Assembly (NCBI GenBank): GCA_958439425.1
Contig: CAUBVH010000008.1
Coordinates: forward strand, 1-64,000
Length of the DNA: 64,000 bases
Source: an uncultured Collinsella sp.
GTDB taxonomy: Bacteria; Actinomycetota; Coriobacteriia; Coriobacteriales; Coriobacteriaceae
Reading direction: 5' to 3'
A program made the position numbers and the translations under genes. Shown here piece by piece: positions 50,864-59,478 of this stretch; position 1 is the first letter of the stretch, and each line of letters begins with the position of its first letter. The notes under the pieces are model-generated. The model made no database searches and was not told the DNA's origin. It was given only the letters and a program-made list of their open reading frames with translations.

Positions 50864-52481
50864 GCTGCAGGTTTCTAACATTGCACTCATTCGTGAGGCG
50901 ACGCTGGTGCCGAGTGCTGGTCTGACTGTCCTGACCGGCGAGACCGGCGCCGGCAAGACCGCGCTGCTCTCGGCCCTCAAGCTTATTTTGGGTGAGCGCG
51001 CGGATTCGTCGACGGTGCGCGAGGGCGAGGCGCTGGCGAGTGTCGAGGCGCGTTTGTTCGACGGCCCGCACGACACGGAAGGCTTCACGGTCCAGCGCAG
51101 CCTTTCCGCTGAGGGCCGCAGCCGCGTGAAGATTGACGGCCGTATCGCCAGTGTGCGCGAGCTTTCGGAGCGCGTCGGCGTGATGATGGATCTGTGTGGC
51201 CAGCACGAGCACCAGCGCTTGCTCGATCCGGCGCATCATGTTGCTATGGTCGATGCCTGGGCAGGGCGCCCGGCACTCGAGACGCTGGATGCGTACCGCG
51301 CCTGCTTTAAGGCTTCGCGTGACGCCGCCAAGGAGCTTCGCCGTGTGGAGGAAGCCTCGCGTGCGCAGGGGAGCCGTGTCGAGGAGGCTCGCTTTGCCCT
51401 CGAGCGCATCGGCGCGGTCGACCCCAAGCCGGGCGAGTATGAGGAACTCGAGGAACTGCTGCCGCGCTCCGAACATGCCGAGGTTCTGGTTGCCACAGCT
51501 AACGATGCCCATGCATCGCTTGTCGCCGAAGGGGGAGCGCTCGATGCCGTGAACAGCGCCGTGGCAGAGCTTTCCCGTATGGCTACCGTCGATCGCAAAC
51601 TGGGCGACATTGCTGATGCGCTTTCGGATGCCTGTATCTCCCTTGAGGATAGCGCGAACGAGCTTCGTGCCTATCGCGATGGCGTCGCCTTCGACCCGCG
51701 CGAGCTCGCTCGCATGCGTGAGCGGTATTCCGACCTCAAGGGCCTGTTGCGTCAGTGGGGTCCCACCATGGACGATGTTTTTGCCATGCGCGATCGCTCG
51801 CAAGAGCTGCTGTCCTTGGTCGATGATGGCGATGAACAGATCAAAAAGGCGCGTGAATCACTTGGTGCTGCCGAGCGCGAGTTGTTTGCCGCTGCCAAGG
51901 CGCTTAAGCGCGCTCGCAATACGGCTGCCCCGCGCTTCTGCCACGAGGTTGGTCGTCAGATGGCACGCTTGGAGATGGGCGGCGCCGAGCTCGTTTGGGA
52001 GTCGCGTGATCTTCCGCGCGCCGAGTGGACGCCGGCGGGTCCTTCGAGCTACGAGCTTTTGTATCGCAGCGGTGCCGGCTTGACGCCGCGACCCCTGCGC
52101 CGCATTGCGTCGGGCGGCGAGCTCAGCCGCGTTATGCTGGCGAGCAAAGTGGTCTTGGGTAATGCTGACGGCGTCGACACACTGGTATTTGACGAGGTCG
52201 ATGCCGGTGTCGGCGGCTCCACGGCTCGTGCTCTTGCTGGTGTGCTGGCCGATCTTGCCGCTACGCATCAAGTGATTGTCGTAACCCACTTGGCGCAAGT
52301 CGCCGTCATGGCCGACAAGCATTATGTTGTCAGCAAGGAGCCGGGCGATGTTCCCCAGACGCATTTGGACGAGGTAACCGGCGAAGCGCGTACCGCCGAG
52401 ATCGCCCGCATGCTCAGCGGCGATCAGTCCGAGGCAAGCTTGGCCCACGCAAAGCAGATGCTCGAAGAAGTTCGAGGCTAG
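50853..52481 (+). CDS. recN: DNA repair ATPase RecN
   Basis: RecN is an SMC-like ATPase in double-strand break repair. The 542-residue protein has Walker A GETGAGKTALLSAL near residue 29, coiled coils (about 155-365) and a C-terminal ABC signature ASGGELSRVMLASKVVL near 424, with Walker B LVFDEVDAGVGG near 445 and VTHLAQVA near 480. It overlaps nadK by 11 bases. It ends at a bidirectional terminator facing the RpiR regulator. Confidence 0.95.
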   Translation: MIDELQVSNIALIREATLVPSAGLTVLTGETGAGKTALLSALKLILGERADSSTVREGEALASVEARLFDGPHDTEGFTVQRSLSAEGRSRVKIDGRIASVRELSERVGVMMDLCGQHEHQRLLDPAHHVAMVDAWAGRPALETLDAYRACFKASRDAAKELRRVEEASRAQGSRVEEARFALERIGAVDPKPGEYEELEELLPRSEHAEVLVATANDAHASLVAEGGALDAVNSAVAELSRMATVDRKLGDIADALSDACISLEDSANELRAYRDGVAFDPRELARMRERYSDLKGLLRQWGPTMDDVFAMRDRSQELLSLVDDGDEQIKKARESLGAAERELFAAAKALKRARNTAAPRFCHEVGRQMARLEMGGAELVWESRDLPRAEWTPAGPSSYELLYRSGAGLTPRPLRRIASGGELSRVMLASKVVLGNADGVDTLVFDEVDAGVGGSTARALAGVLADLAATHQVIVVTHLAQVAVMADKHYVVSKEPGDVPQTHLDEVTGEARTAEIARMLSGDQSEASLAHAKQMLEEVRG

Positions 52482-52499
52482 GTCGTATCAGCGGTGTTG

Positions 52500-52532
52500 G
52501 TGGGACAAAATAGACTGAAATTTTTGTCCCAC
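52500..52532. terminator. Bidirectional terminator between recN and RpiR gene
   Basis: GTGGGACAAAA (52500-52510) pairs perfectly with TTTTGTCCCAC (52522-52532) around TAGACTGAAAT. A/T runs on both inner sides allow termination of both convergent genes. Confidence 0.75.
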
Positions 52533-52540
52533 TACGCGTT

Positions 52541-53398
52541 TTACTCAACGACCTTGTCCGGCTGGATGAGCTCCTCGTAGTAGCTGATATGTTCGCGAGC
52601 GTCTTCAATCTCGGGCAGCAGGAAGTTGTAGATAACTTCGATGATCATCGTGGCGCTGATCTTGGAGAACGCAAAGTCACCCGTCGTCAGCAGCGCCTCG
52701 TGGTTGACGGTATTAAAAGTGTAGTCTGCCAGGCGCGCGAGTGGAGACTTGCTGTCGCTGCTGATGACGACTACGGTGGCACCGCAGTCGCGAGCCGCTT
52801 TTGCCATGCGATTCAGTCGGCGCGACTTGCCGGAGTTTGAGATGAGCACGATGACGTCACCCGGGCGCAACGTGAGCGCAAAGCCGATTGATGTCTCGCT
52901 AATGGTGCTCGCCATGCAGCGCAGGCCCAGCTGCGAAAACTTAAACGTCGCATCGAGCGCGACCGCGTTCGTATTGCCCACAGCCGCAAACTCAATAACT
53001 CCTGCATGCTTAAGGGCATGCACAACAGCCGCCAACGTATCGTGGTCGATCCCGTCGATGGTCGCATTAAGCTCGCTCACCTTGGCAGCCAGGATGTTCT
53101 TAAGGCTCTGCTCCATATTGTCGAGCGAGACTTCGTCAGTCAGGCCCTCGTTGCGCTGGCTTTCCAAATCCCTCGCCAGCGAAAACTGAAAGCTGCGGAA
53201 GCTGCCAAAGCCTAGCTTGCGGCAGAAGCGCGAAACGGTCGCCTCGGACGTGGCGGCGGCGCGCGAGAGCTGAGCCGCCGTGAGGCGTGGCGCCTCGGAC
53301 TGGTGCTCCAATATATAGTCGACAATGCGCTGCTCGGACTCGCTGTATCCCTGATGGGTACTAATGAGGGAAAGTGCGCTCTTGCTACTATCGGTCAT
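52541..53398 (-). CDS. MurR/RpiR-family transcriptional regulator (HTH + SIS)
   Basis: This 285-residue regulator has an N-terminal HTH_6 domain (about 1-75, with LTAAQLSRAAATSEATVSRF as the helix-turn-helix). A SIS sugar-phosphate-binding domain follows (about 125-260), with VIVLISNSGKSRRLNRMAKA near 195. Such regulators sense phosphosugars. It is transcribed divergently from the fructose-type EII gene and probably controls that locus. The ATG at 53398 has AGGAG upstream; the 16 extra codons of the longer frame look like leader. Paired inverted repeats in the gap are candidate operators. Confidence 0.9.
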   Translation of the reverse strand: MTDSSKSALSLISTHQGYSESEQRIVDYILEHQSEAPRLTAAQLSRAAATSEATVSRFCRKLGFGSFRSFQFSLARDLESQRNEGLTDEVSLDNMEQSLKNILAAKVSELNATIDGIDHDTLAAVVHALKHAGVIEFAAVGNTNAVALDATFKFSQLGLRCMASTISETSIGFALTLRPGDVIVLISNSGKSRRLNRMAKAARDCGATVVVISSDSKSPLARLADYTFNTVNHEALLTTGDFAFSKISATMIIEVIYNFLLPEIEDAREHISYYEELIQPDKVVE

Positions 53399-53434
53399 GG
53401 ATGGCTCCTGGTTGGCATGAAAAACGGACTCGCT

Positions 53435-53471
53435 TTGTAATGTCATAGTATAGGGGGATTTTCAATTACAA
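53435..53471. promoter_or_regulatory. Inverted repeat, candidate operator of RpiR regulator
   Basis: TTGTAAT (53435-53441) and ATTACAA (53465-53471) form an inverted repeat 23 bases apart in the divergent intergenic region, close to the regulator start. A role as its operator is inferred from position. Confidence 0.4.
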
Positions 53472-53479
53472 GATACACC

Positions 53480-53507
53480 TTGCCGTTTCAACTGTTGATG
53501 GTAAACT
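53480..53507 (+). promoter_or_regulatory. Candidate promoter of the PTS permease gene
   Basis: TTGCCG (53480-53485) and TAAACT (53502-53507) are spaced 16 bases apart, about 160 bases before the EII start codon. The -10 overlaps one arm of the GTAAAC/GTTTAC inverted repeat. Confidence 0.45.
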
Positions 53508-53543
53508 TTCACCTACCGTTTACGGTTATGAAAGAACCTTTCA
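53501..53543. promoter_or_regulatory. Inverted repeats over the PTS promoter
   Basis: GTAAAC (53501-53506) and GTTTAC (53518-53523) form one inverted repeat overlapping the -10. TGAAAG (53529-53534) and CTTTCA (53538-53543) form another just downstream. Either could be a binding site for the SIS regulator or a catabolite regulator. Confidence 0.4.
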
Positions 53544-53670
53544 CCGGAGAATTGCGCCTTGTCTCTTCTCACGCGGACGGTAGGTTGGTATCTTTCAGTT
53601 GTGGAAAAGCGCGCAAGGACGCGCGTGTAGGGGAGCGCCTGCGGGCGCAAAACTTAAAAAGGAGGGACAC

Positions 53671-55674
53671 ATGGCTAAGTTTGACATCATCGCCGCCACC
53701 GGTTGCCCGACCGGCATTGCGCACACCTTCATGGCGAAGGAGGCGCTGGAGAAGGCAGCTGCCGAGCGAGGTCTGTCCATTAAGGTCGAGACCCATGGCC
53801 AGGTCGGTGTCGAGAACGAGCTCACCAAGAGCGAGATCGCCGGTGCCAAGGCCGTCGTCGTCGCAGCCGATAAGGATGTCCAGGCGGAGCGTTTCGCCGG
53901 CAAGCGCATGGTTTCCGTTGGTGTTTCCAAGGCCCTGTCCGTCGAGGCAGCCGGGAAGCTTATCGACCGCGCGCTCGCCGCCAAGGGTGACGACTCGGTT
54001 GCGGCTGCTGCCGATGTCGAGGATGAGGTCGAGGAGAAGGAGTCCATCGGCCACATCATCTACAAGCACCTCATGAACGGCGTCAGCCACATGCTGGTCT
54101 TCGTCGTCGCCGGTGGTGTCCTGACCGCCGTTTCGTTCCTGTGGGGCATCACGTCCTTCGATTCGACGGCGTCTGACTACAACAGCTTTGCCGCTATGCT
54201 CAAGATCATCGGCGGCATCGCCATGAACCTCATGGTTCCCGTGCTTTCCGCCTACATCGCCGAGTCCATCGGCAAGCGCCCGGCACTCGTCCCCGGCTTT
54301 GTTGCCGGTATGATCGCCATCCAGGGTCTGCCCGTTAACGCCGAGACCGGTATGATCGACGCCGGCGGCGCCGGCGTGGGCTTCGGTTTCCTGGGCGGCA
54401 TCGTCGGCGGCTTCCTCGCTGGCTATGTCATCCTGCTGCTCGAGAAGGTCTTCTCCAAGCTGCCCAAGAACCTGGACGGCCTCAAGGCTATCTTCCTGTA
54501 CCCGCTGTTCTCGACTGCCATCGTCGGCCTGGTCATGCTCGGCATCTCCGGCCCCATGGCTGCCATCAACACCGCCATGATGGACTTCCTCAAGGGCCTG
54601 TCCGCCTCTGGCGCCATTGTCCTGGGTCTTGCCATCGGCTGCATGTGCGCCGTTGACATGGGCGGCCCGGTCAACAAGGCTGCTTACGTCACCGGTACCG
54701 CTATGCTCACCGAGGCCCTGGCCGCCGGCGTCGGCACCGACACCTACAACTTCGGCACCAACTTCATGGCTGCCGTCTCCGCCGCCTGCATCGTTCCGCC
54801 GCTGATCACCACCTTCGCTGTCGTTGTCGGCAAGAAGTACTTCAGCCAGGAGGATCACGACGCCGGTATCGTCAACCTCATTCTTGGTTGCACCCACATC
54901 ACCGAGGGCGCCATTCCGTTCATGACCAAGAACATCTGGCCGGTCATGCCCATCATGATGCTCGGTTCCTCCATCGCCTCGATCCTGACCATTATGTTCA
55001 ACGTCCACGATCCGGCGCCCCACGGTGGCTTCCTGGTCCTGCCCGTTGTCGAGAACGGTCCGCTGTGGGTCCTCGCGATCCTCATCGGCGCTGTGGTCGG
55101 TGGCATCCTGTTCGTGGCCTTCAAGAAGTACGACTTCGAGAAGAATCAGAAGGCCGCTCCTGTAGCCAAGCCGGTTGAGGCTTCCAAGGCTGCTGCCGTT
55201 GAGGCCCCTAAGGCCGAGGCTGCCGACTTCGTGAAGGTCGAGAATGTCTTTGTCGCCGAGGACTTCGCTTCTCGTGACGAGGCTCTGAGCTTCGTTTCCA
55301 ACCAGGCCGTCAAGGCCGGTATCGCCAGCGACGCCGACGCCGTCATGAACGCCTTCCTGGCCCGCGAGGCCGAGGGCACCACGGGCATGATGGAGGGCTT
55401 CGCCATCCCGCATGCCAAGTCCGACGCCATTACCGAGGCTGCCGTCATCGTCGTCAAGGACGAGTCCGGCGTGACCGGTTGGGACACCATGGACGGCGCT
55501 CCCGTCAACGTGGCTATCGCCCTGCTCATCCCCGGTGCCCAGGCCGGCACTACGCACCTCAAAATCCTGTCCAAGGTCGCCGAGGCGCTCATGGACGAGG
55601 ACTTCCGTGCCACCGTCAAGGGTTCCACCGACGCCGCCGAGATCGCCAAGACGATCAACGCCCGCCTGGTCTAA
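53671..55674 (+). CDS. fruA: Fructose-type PTS permease, EIIBCA
   Basis: This 667-residue PTS enzyme II has domain order B-C-A. IIB (about 1-100) has the phosphocysteine in ATGCPTGIAHT, Cys12. IIC (about 130-490) has about ten helices and motifs GVGFGFLGGIVGGF and CMCAVDMGGPVNKAA. IIA (about 520-660) has the phosphohistidine in GFAIPHAKSD at residue 581. It imports and phosphorylates fructose or a related sugar, with fructose 1-phosphate the likely product given the downstream PfkB kinases. AAGGAGG precedes ATG 53671. Longer upstream frames are leader. Confidence 0.93.
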   Translation: MAKFDIIAATGCPTGIAHTFMAKEALEKAAAERGLSIKVETHGQVGVENELTKSEIAGAKAVVVAADKDVQAERFAGKRMVSVGVSKALSVEAAGKLIDRALAAKGDDSVAAAADVEDEVEEKESIGHIIYKHLMNGVSHMLVFVVAGGVLTAVSFLWGITSFDSTASDYNSFAAMLKIIGGIAMNLMVPVLSAYIAESIGKRPALVPGFVAGMIAIQGLPVNAETGMIDAGGAGVGFGFLGGIVGGFLAGYVILLLEKVFSKLPKNLDGLKAIFLYPLFSTAIVGLVMLGISGPMAAINTAMMDFLKGLSASGAIVLGLAIGCMCAVDMGGPVNKAAYVTGTAMLTEALAAGVGTDTYNFGTNFMAAVSAACIVPPLITTFAVVVGKKYFSQEDHDAGIVNLILGCTHITEGAIPFMTKNIWPVMPIMMLGSSIASILTIMFNVHDPAPHGGFLVLPVVENGPLWVLAILIGAVVGGILFVAFKKYDFEKNQKAAPVAKPVEASKAAAVEAPKAEAADFVKVENVFVAEDFASRDEALSFVSNQAVKAGIASDADAVMNAFLAREAEGTTGMMEGFAIPHAKSDAITEAAVIVVKDESGVTGWDTMDGAPVNVAIALLIPGAQAGTTHLKILSKVAEALMDEDFRATVKGSTDAAEIAKTINARLV

Positions 55675-55710
55675 TTCCGCAGTACGCGAATAACATCGCC
55701 CCCTGTAACA

Positions 55711-55746
55711 AAGGCGAGGACTCCCTACGGGTCCTCGCCTTTTTTC
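55711..55746 (+). terminator. Terminator after the PTS permease gene
   Basis: AAGGCGAGGAC (55711-55721) pairs perfectly with GTCCTCGCCTT (55731-55741) around a nine-base loop, then TTTTT follows. Confidence 0.88.
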
Positions 55747-56169
55747 ATACCACCCGGCACTCAGGGACGTTCCTTTCCTGCCGGCACCCCGGGACACTCC
55801 TTAGTCCCCGACAGGGCATAAATAGCCCTCATCGACTGAATCACCCACGCGAACAATAATTCATCCAGAATTCCTTTTGCACGATATTTCTTGGACGGAA
55901 GCATGTTCCCGCAGCTCGCCTGCCGGGCGGGGCGGTTAAGTTTGTCGCGAGTTCCGCACGCAAAGGAAAGCACTTAATGTGCTTTCCGTCTTGCGCAGGA
56001 CTGTAGAGCAGCAAACTTAACCGCCCCGCCCGGCAGGCGAGCGGACAGCGAACGACATCTGTCCAACAATTCGTGCGAAACACAATGAAAAACCGTTTGA
56101 TGTGAGTTAATATAAACAACGTCGTGAATCTGACTCCTGCCACATGCATGACAGGGGTTAAACACAAAA
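55747..56169. other. Intergenic region between EII and ptsH, palindrome-rich
   Basis: These 423 bases hold no gene I can support. They contain GGGACGTTCC and GGGAC...GTCCC short inverted repeats around 55763-55808, a minus-strand open frame of about 70 codons that I could not assign, and the large inverted repeat at 55915-56041. The ptsH leader with AAGGAG follows. Confidence 0.6.
55915..56041. repeat. 127-base cruciform element with 30-base perfect arms
   Basis: The arms 55915-55944 and 56012-56041 are exact reverse complements over 30 bases, very GC-rich. The 67-base centre contains a further perfect nine-base-pair hairpin (GGAAAGCAC/GTGCTTTCC, loop TTAAT, about 55966-55988) flanked by CGCAA/TTGCG. 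No transposase is present. It sits 140 bases upstream of ptsH and could be a palindromic repeat unit, an RNA-stabilising or processing structure, or a terminator. Confidence 0.85.
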
Positions 56170-56181
56170 AAGGAGTCAACT

Positions 56182-56445
56182 ATGGTTTCTGAGAAGGCTA
56201 CCCTCGTTAATCCTCAGGGTCTGCACATGCGTCCGGCTGGTCTGTTCGCCTCCACCATGGGCAAGTACGCCTGTGACGTGACGGTCGTCACCCCCGAGAA
56301 GGAGGTCAACGGCAAGTCCCCGATGGCCCTCATGGCTGCTGGTATCCCCTGCGGTACCGAGGTCGAGGTCAAGTGCGACGGCGCCGACGAGGCCGAGGCT
56401 CTGGCTGCTGCCATCGAGCTCATCAAGAGCGGTCTTGGCGAGTAG
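56182..56445 (+). CDS. ptsH: Phosphocarrier protein HPr
   Basis: HPr passes phosphate from enzyme I to EIIA domains. The 87-residue protein has the active histidine in NPQGLHMRPAG (His15, with Arg17) and a serine in NGKSPMALM at position 46, the site used by HPr kinase in catabolite control. AAGGAG at 56170-56175 is the ribosome site. It lies between the permease and enzyme I genes in an integrated PTS locus; 127 bases separate it from ptsI. Confidence 0.95.
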   Translation: MVSEKATLVNPQGLHMRPAGLFASTMGKYACDVTVVTPEKEVNGKSPMALMAAGIPCGTEVEVKCDGADEAEALAAAIELIKSGLGE

Positions 56446-56572
56446 AACTCAAACGGGTCGCATGTTGAACAACTAAGTTCATATTTGGGGGCGCAGTGAC
56501 CTGTTGTAAGGTAGCTGCGCTCTTTTGTCATGGATATGGCAAAACGCTTTATCACATGACACGGAGAGAGGA

Positions 56573-58282
56573 ATGGGAATGTATCAGGGAGTCAACGCTT
56601 CCGAGGGCATCGGTATCGGCACCGTCATGGTCGCCGTCGATCCCGACTTGACGTTTGAGCCGCACGAGGTTGCTGATTCGGCAGCAGAGAAGGAGCGCTA
56701 TCAGTCCGCTCTTTCGGTCTTCTGCGAGAAGACCCAGGCTCAGGCCGACCACATGAAGGAGACGGTGGGCGAGGCCGAGGCCGAGATCATGAGCGGACAC
56801 ATTGTCCTGGCTCAGGACCCGGGCATGACCGACGCCATCAACGCCGCCATTGACGGCGGCACCTGCGCCGAGCAGGCGCTCATGGACACCTCGACCATGT
56901 TCGAGAACATGTTCCTGTCCATGGACGACGAGATGTTCCGTCTGCGCGCGGCCGACATCGCCGACATCCGCACCGGTATTCTGGCCGAGCTGCTGGGCAA
57001 GGAGGTCGTCGACCTCTCCGTCCTGCCCGAGAATACCGTCGTTGTCGTGCACGACCTCACGCCGTCCATGACCGCCACGATCGATAAGGCCCACGTTGCC
57101 GGTATCGTCACCGAGACCGGTGGCCGCACGTCGCACTCCGCGATCATTGCGCGCGCCCTCGAGATCCCGGCTGTCCTTTCGGTTTCCAACAGCTGCACCG
57201 CGTTGCGCAACGGTATGACCGTTGTCGTCGACGGTGGCAAGGGTATCGTCGAGGCCGATCCCGACGAGGAGACGCTCGCTGCCTACACCGCCAAGGCCGA
57301 GGCCTTCGCTGCCGAGAAGGCAGCCCTCGAGGCCTTCCGTGGCAAGCCGTCCGTGACTGCCGATGGCATCAAGAAGATCATCGCCTGCAACATCGGTAAC
57401 CCCGATGACGTGCCCAACGCGCTCGATCACGACGCCGAGGCTATCGGTCTGTTCCGCTCCGAGTTCCTGTTCATGGATTCTGCTGAGCTTCCTTCCGAGG
57501 AGGAGCAGTTCAACGCCTACCGTAAGGTCGCCAGCGCGCTCAAGGGTGCTCCGGTCATCATCCGCACGCTCGATGTGGGCGGCGACAAAGAGATTCCGTA
57601 TCTGCACATGGTCAAGGAAGATAACCCCTTCATGGGCTTCCGCGCCGTGCGTTACTGCCTGGCCAATCCCGACCAGTACAAGGTCCAGCTCCGCGCTCTG
57701 CTGCGCGCCAGCGCCTTCGGTGACGTCAAGATCATGATCCCGCTCGTCACCTGCGTCGAGGAGGTCTTGGCTGTCAAGGAGCTCGTCGAGCAGTGCAAGG
57801 CCGAGCTGACCGAAGAGGGTCGCAAGTTCAACGAGAACATCGAGGTCGGCATCATGGTCGAGACGCCTGCAGCCTCGCTGCTCGCTGACCGCCTGGCCGA
57901 GGTCGCCGACTTCTTCTCCATCGGCACCAACGACCTGATCGGCTACACCATGTGCGCCGACCGTGGCAACGACACCATCTCCAACCTGTACCAGGTTTAC
58001 TATCCCGCCGTGCTCCGCTCGCTCAAGAACATCATCGAGAGCGGCGTGAAGGCCGGCATCATGGTCGGTATGTGCGGCGAGGCCGCTGCCGATCCGTTGC
58101 TCGAGCCGCTGCTGATCAGCTGGGGCCTGGAGGAGTTCTCGATGAGCGCTCCGTCCATCCTGCGCGCCCGCAAGACCATCAGCCAGTGGACCAAGGCCGA
58201 GTGCGACGAGCTCGCCGAGAAGGCACTCGCCTGCAACACCGCCGCCGAGGTCAAGGCACTGCTCGAGTCCGCAGCTCGCTAA
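56573..58282 (+). CDS. ptsI: PTS enzyme I (phosphoenolpyruvate-protein phosphotransferase)
   Basis: Enzyme I transfers phosphate from PEP to HPr. The 569-residue protein has an N-terminal HPr-binding domain, the phosphohistidine in GGRTSHSAIIAR at residue 188, and a C-terminal PEP-binding barrel. The barrel shows FRSEFLFMD near 295, DVGGDKEIPY near 336, FFSIGTNDLIGY near 447 and GMCGEAAADP near 499. The ATG at 56573 has GAGAGAGG upstream; the longer frame is leader. It is followed by two PfkB kinases. Confidence 0.95.
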   Translation: MGMYQGVNASEGIGIGTVMVAVDPDLTFEPHEVADSAAEKERYQSALSVFCEKTQAQADHMKETVGEAEAEIMSGHIVLAQDPGMTDAINAAIDGGTCAEQALMDTSTMFENMFLSMDDEMFRLRAADIADIRTGILAELLGKEVVDLSVLPENTVVVVHDLTPSMTATIDKAHVAGIVTETGGRTSHSAIIARALEIPAVLSVSNSCTALRNGMTVVVDGGKGIVEADPDEETLAAYTAKAEAFAAEKAALEAFRGKPSVTADGIKKIIACNIGNPDDVPNALDHDAEAIGLFRSEFLFMDSAELPSEEEQFNAYRKVASALKGAPVIIRTLDVGGDKEIPYLHMVKEDNPFMGFRAVRYCLANPDQYKVQLRALLRASAFGDVKIMIPLVTCVEEVLAVKELVEQCKAELTEEGRKFNENIEVGIMVETPAASLLADRLAEVADFFSIGTNDLIGYTMCADRGNDTISNLYQVYYPAVLRSLKNIIESGVKAGIMVGMCGEAAADPLLEPLLISWGLEEFSMSAPSILRARKTISQWTKAECDELAEKALACNTAAEVKALLESAAR

Positions 58283-58356
58283 TTTGGTATCAGAGGTAAC
58301 CGCGTGGTTGGAATGGGCCGGCCACGCGGCCCTCACATATACAGGGGGTACTGTAA

Positions 58357-59289
58357 ATGTTCTACACGCTAACCGCTAACCCGGCTGTCGACATGACGGT
58401 TTCGAGCTCTCCGCTCGAGCCCGATGAGAACGTCCGCACCGGCTCGGCCAGCTACACGGCTAACGGCAAGGGCCTCGACGTGTCCTTCGCCTTTAAGAAG
58501 ATGGGCGTTGACACCGTCGCACTCGGCTTCTTTGCTGGCTTCACGGGCAAGTTCATCGTCGAGGAGGTCATGAACCTGGGTTGCCTCTGCCGCCCGGTCT
58601 GGACCGACGGTATCACGCGCATTAACACCTACGTCAACGATGGCCAGCACGAGTACGGCATCCTGAACCCGGGTGCTCCGATCACGCCGCAGCACCAGGA
58701 GGAGCTCTACAACATCCTGGACACCGCGGGCGACCTTGAGTGCCTGATCGTTTCCGGCTCCGTGCCTCCCAAAGCTACGCCCGACTTCCTGGCTCAGGTC
58801 ATGGAGCACGCTCAGGCTCGTGGCGCCGACGTCGTCCTGGACCTGTCCTCCGACAAGCTCAAGGAGCTCGCTCACAAGAAGCCGCTGCTCATTAAGCCGA
58901 ACCATCACGAGATGAAGGCTATCTTCGGCGTGCCGGTCGACACCGACGACGAGGTCCGCGTTGCCATGAAGCTGGCTCACGAGGCCGGCGTCCAGAACGT
59001 GCTGCTCACCCGTGGTAGCCGCGGTGACGCTTACTTCTCCAACGGCGAGGACATCTGGTATGCCAAGCGTGAGTTCAACATCAAGCTTGTCTCTTCCGTC
59101 TGCGCCGGCGACTGCACCCTCGCTGCGTTCCTGCACAAGTGGTACAGGGATCGCGACAACGTCGAGGAGGCCATGAAGCTCGCTATGGCCACCGGCGCCA
59201 ACGTTGCTGAGTCCGTCGGCATCGGCGACTTTGGTCACGTCGACGAGTACAGCAAGCGCGTTGCTGTCCGCAAGCTCGATCGCAAGTAA
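58357..59289 (+). CDS. 1-phosphofructokinase family PfkB kinase (copy 1)
   Basis: This 310-residue PfkB sugar kinase resembles FruK/LacC. The N-terminal FYTLTANPAVDMTV and ANGKGLDVSFAFKKMG near residue 36 bind the sugar phosphate. PLLIKPNHHE near 185 and the catalytic region VCAGDCTLAAFL near 248, with the Asp base, close the active site. It would phosphorylate fructose 1-phosphate (or tagatose 6-phosphate) to the bisphosphate. The sequence CAGDC instead of the common GAGDS is an oddity. The gene follows ptsI in the same locus. A terminator separates it from the second copy. Confidence 0.88.
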   Translation: MFYTLTANPAVDMTVSSSPLEPDENVRTGSASYTANGKGLDVSFAFKKMGVDTVALGFFAGFTGKFIVEEVMNLGCLCRPVWTDGITRINTYVNDGQHEYGILNPGAPITPQHQEELYNILDTAGDLECLIVSGSVPPKATPDFLAQVMEHAQARGADVVLDLSSDKLKELAHKKPLLIKPNHHEMKAIFGVPVDTDDEVRVAMKLAHEAGVQNVLLTRGSRGDAYFSNGEDIWYAKREFNIKLVSSVCAGDCTLAAFLHKWYRDRDNVEEAMKLAMATGANVAESVGIGDFGHVDEYSKRVAVRKLDRK

Positions 59290-59317
59290 GCGAAACGCGA
59301 CAAACTCGTGCGCATAC

Positions 59318-59349
59318 GGCGTCCCGGTTTCGACCGGGGCGCCTTTTTT
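59318..59349 (+). terminator. Terminator between the two PfkB genes
   Basis: GGCGTCCCGG (59318-59327) pairs with CCGGGGCGCC (59334-59343, one G-U) around TTTCGA, followed by TTTTTT. Confidence 0.88.
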
Positions 59350-59478
59350 GTTCTGCCATGGGGGAGACATGTTCTGCCGTACTTCATCGCTTCCACACCG
59401 TTTACCGAGTTGTCCTAGCCTTTTACCGATGTGTGGAATATACTTTCATTAACACGTTGCTTCGTGAAAGGAACATTC

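Noticed and set aside
53569..55797. 742-codon open frame antisense to the PTS permease
   Set aside because: Gly/Asp/His-rich shadow without motifs; the sense gene has clear PTS domains.
55761..55973. 70-codon minus-strand frame between EII and ptsH
   Set aside because: It overlaps one arm of the large inverted repeat and lacks recognisable homology; probably repeat-derived.
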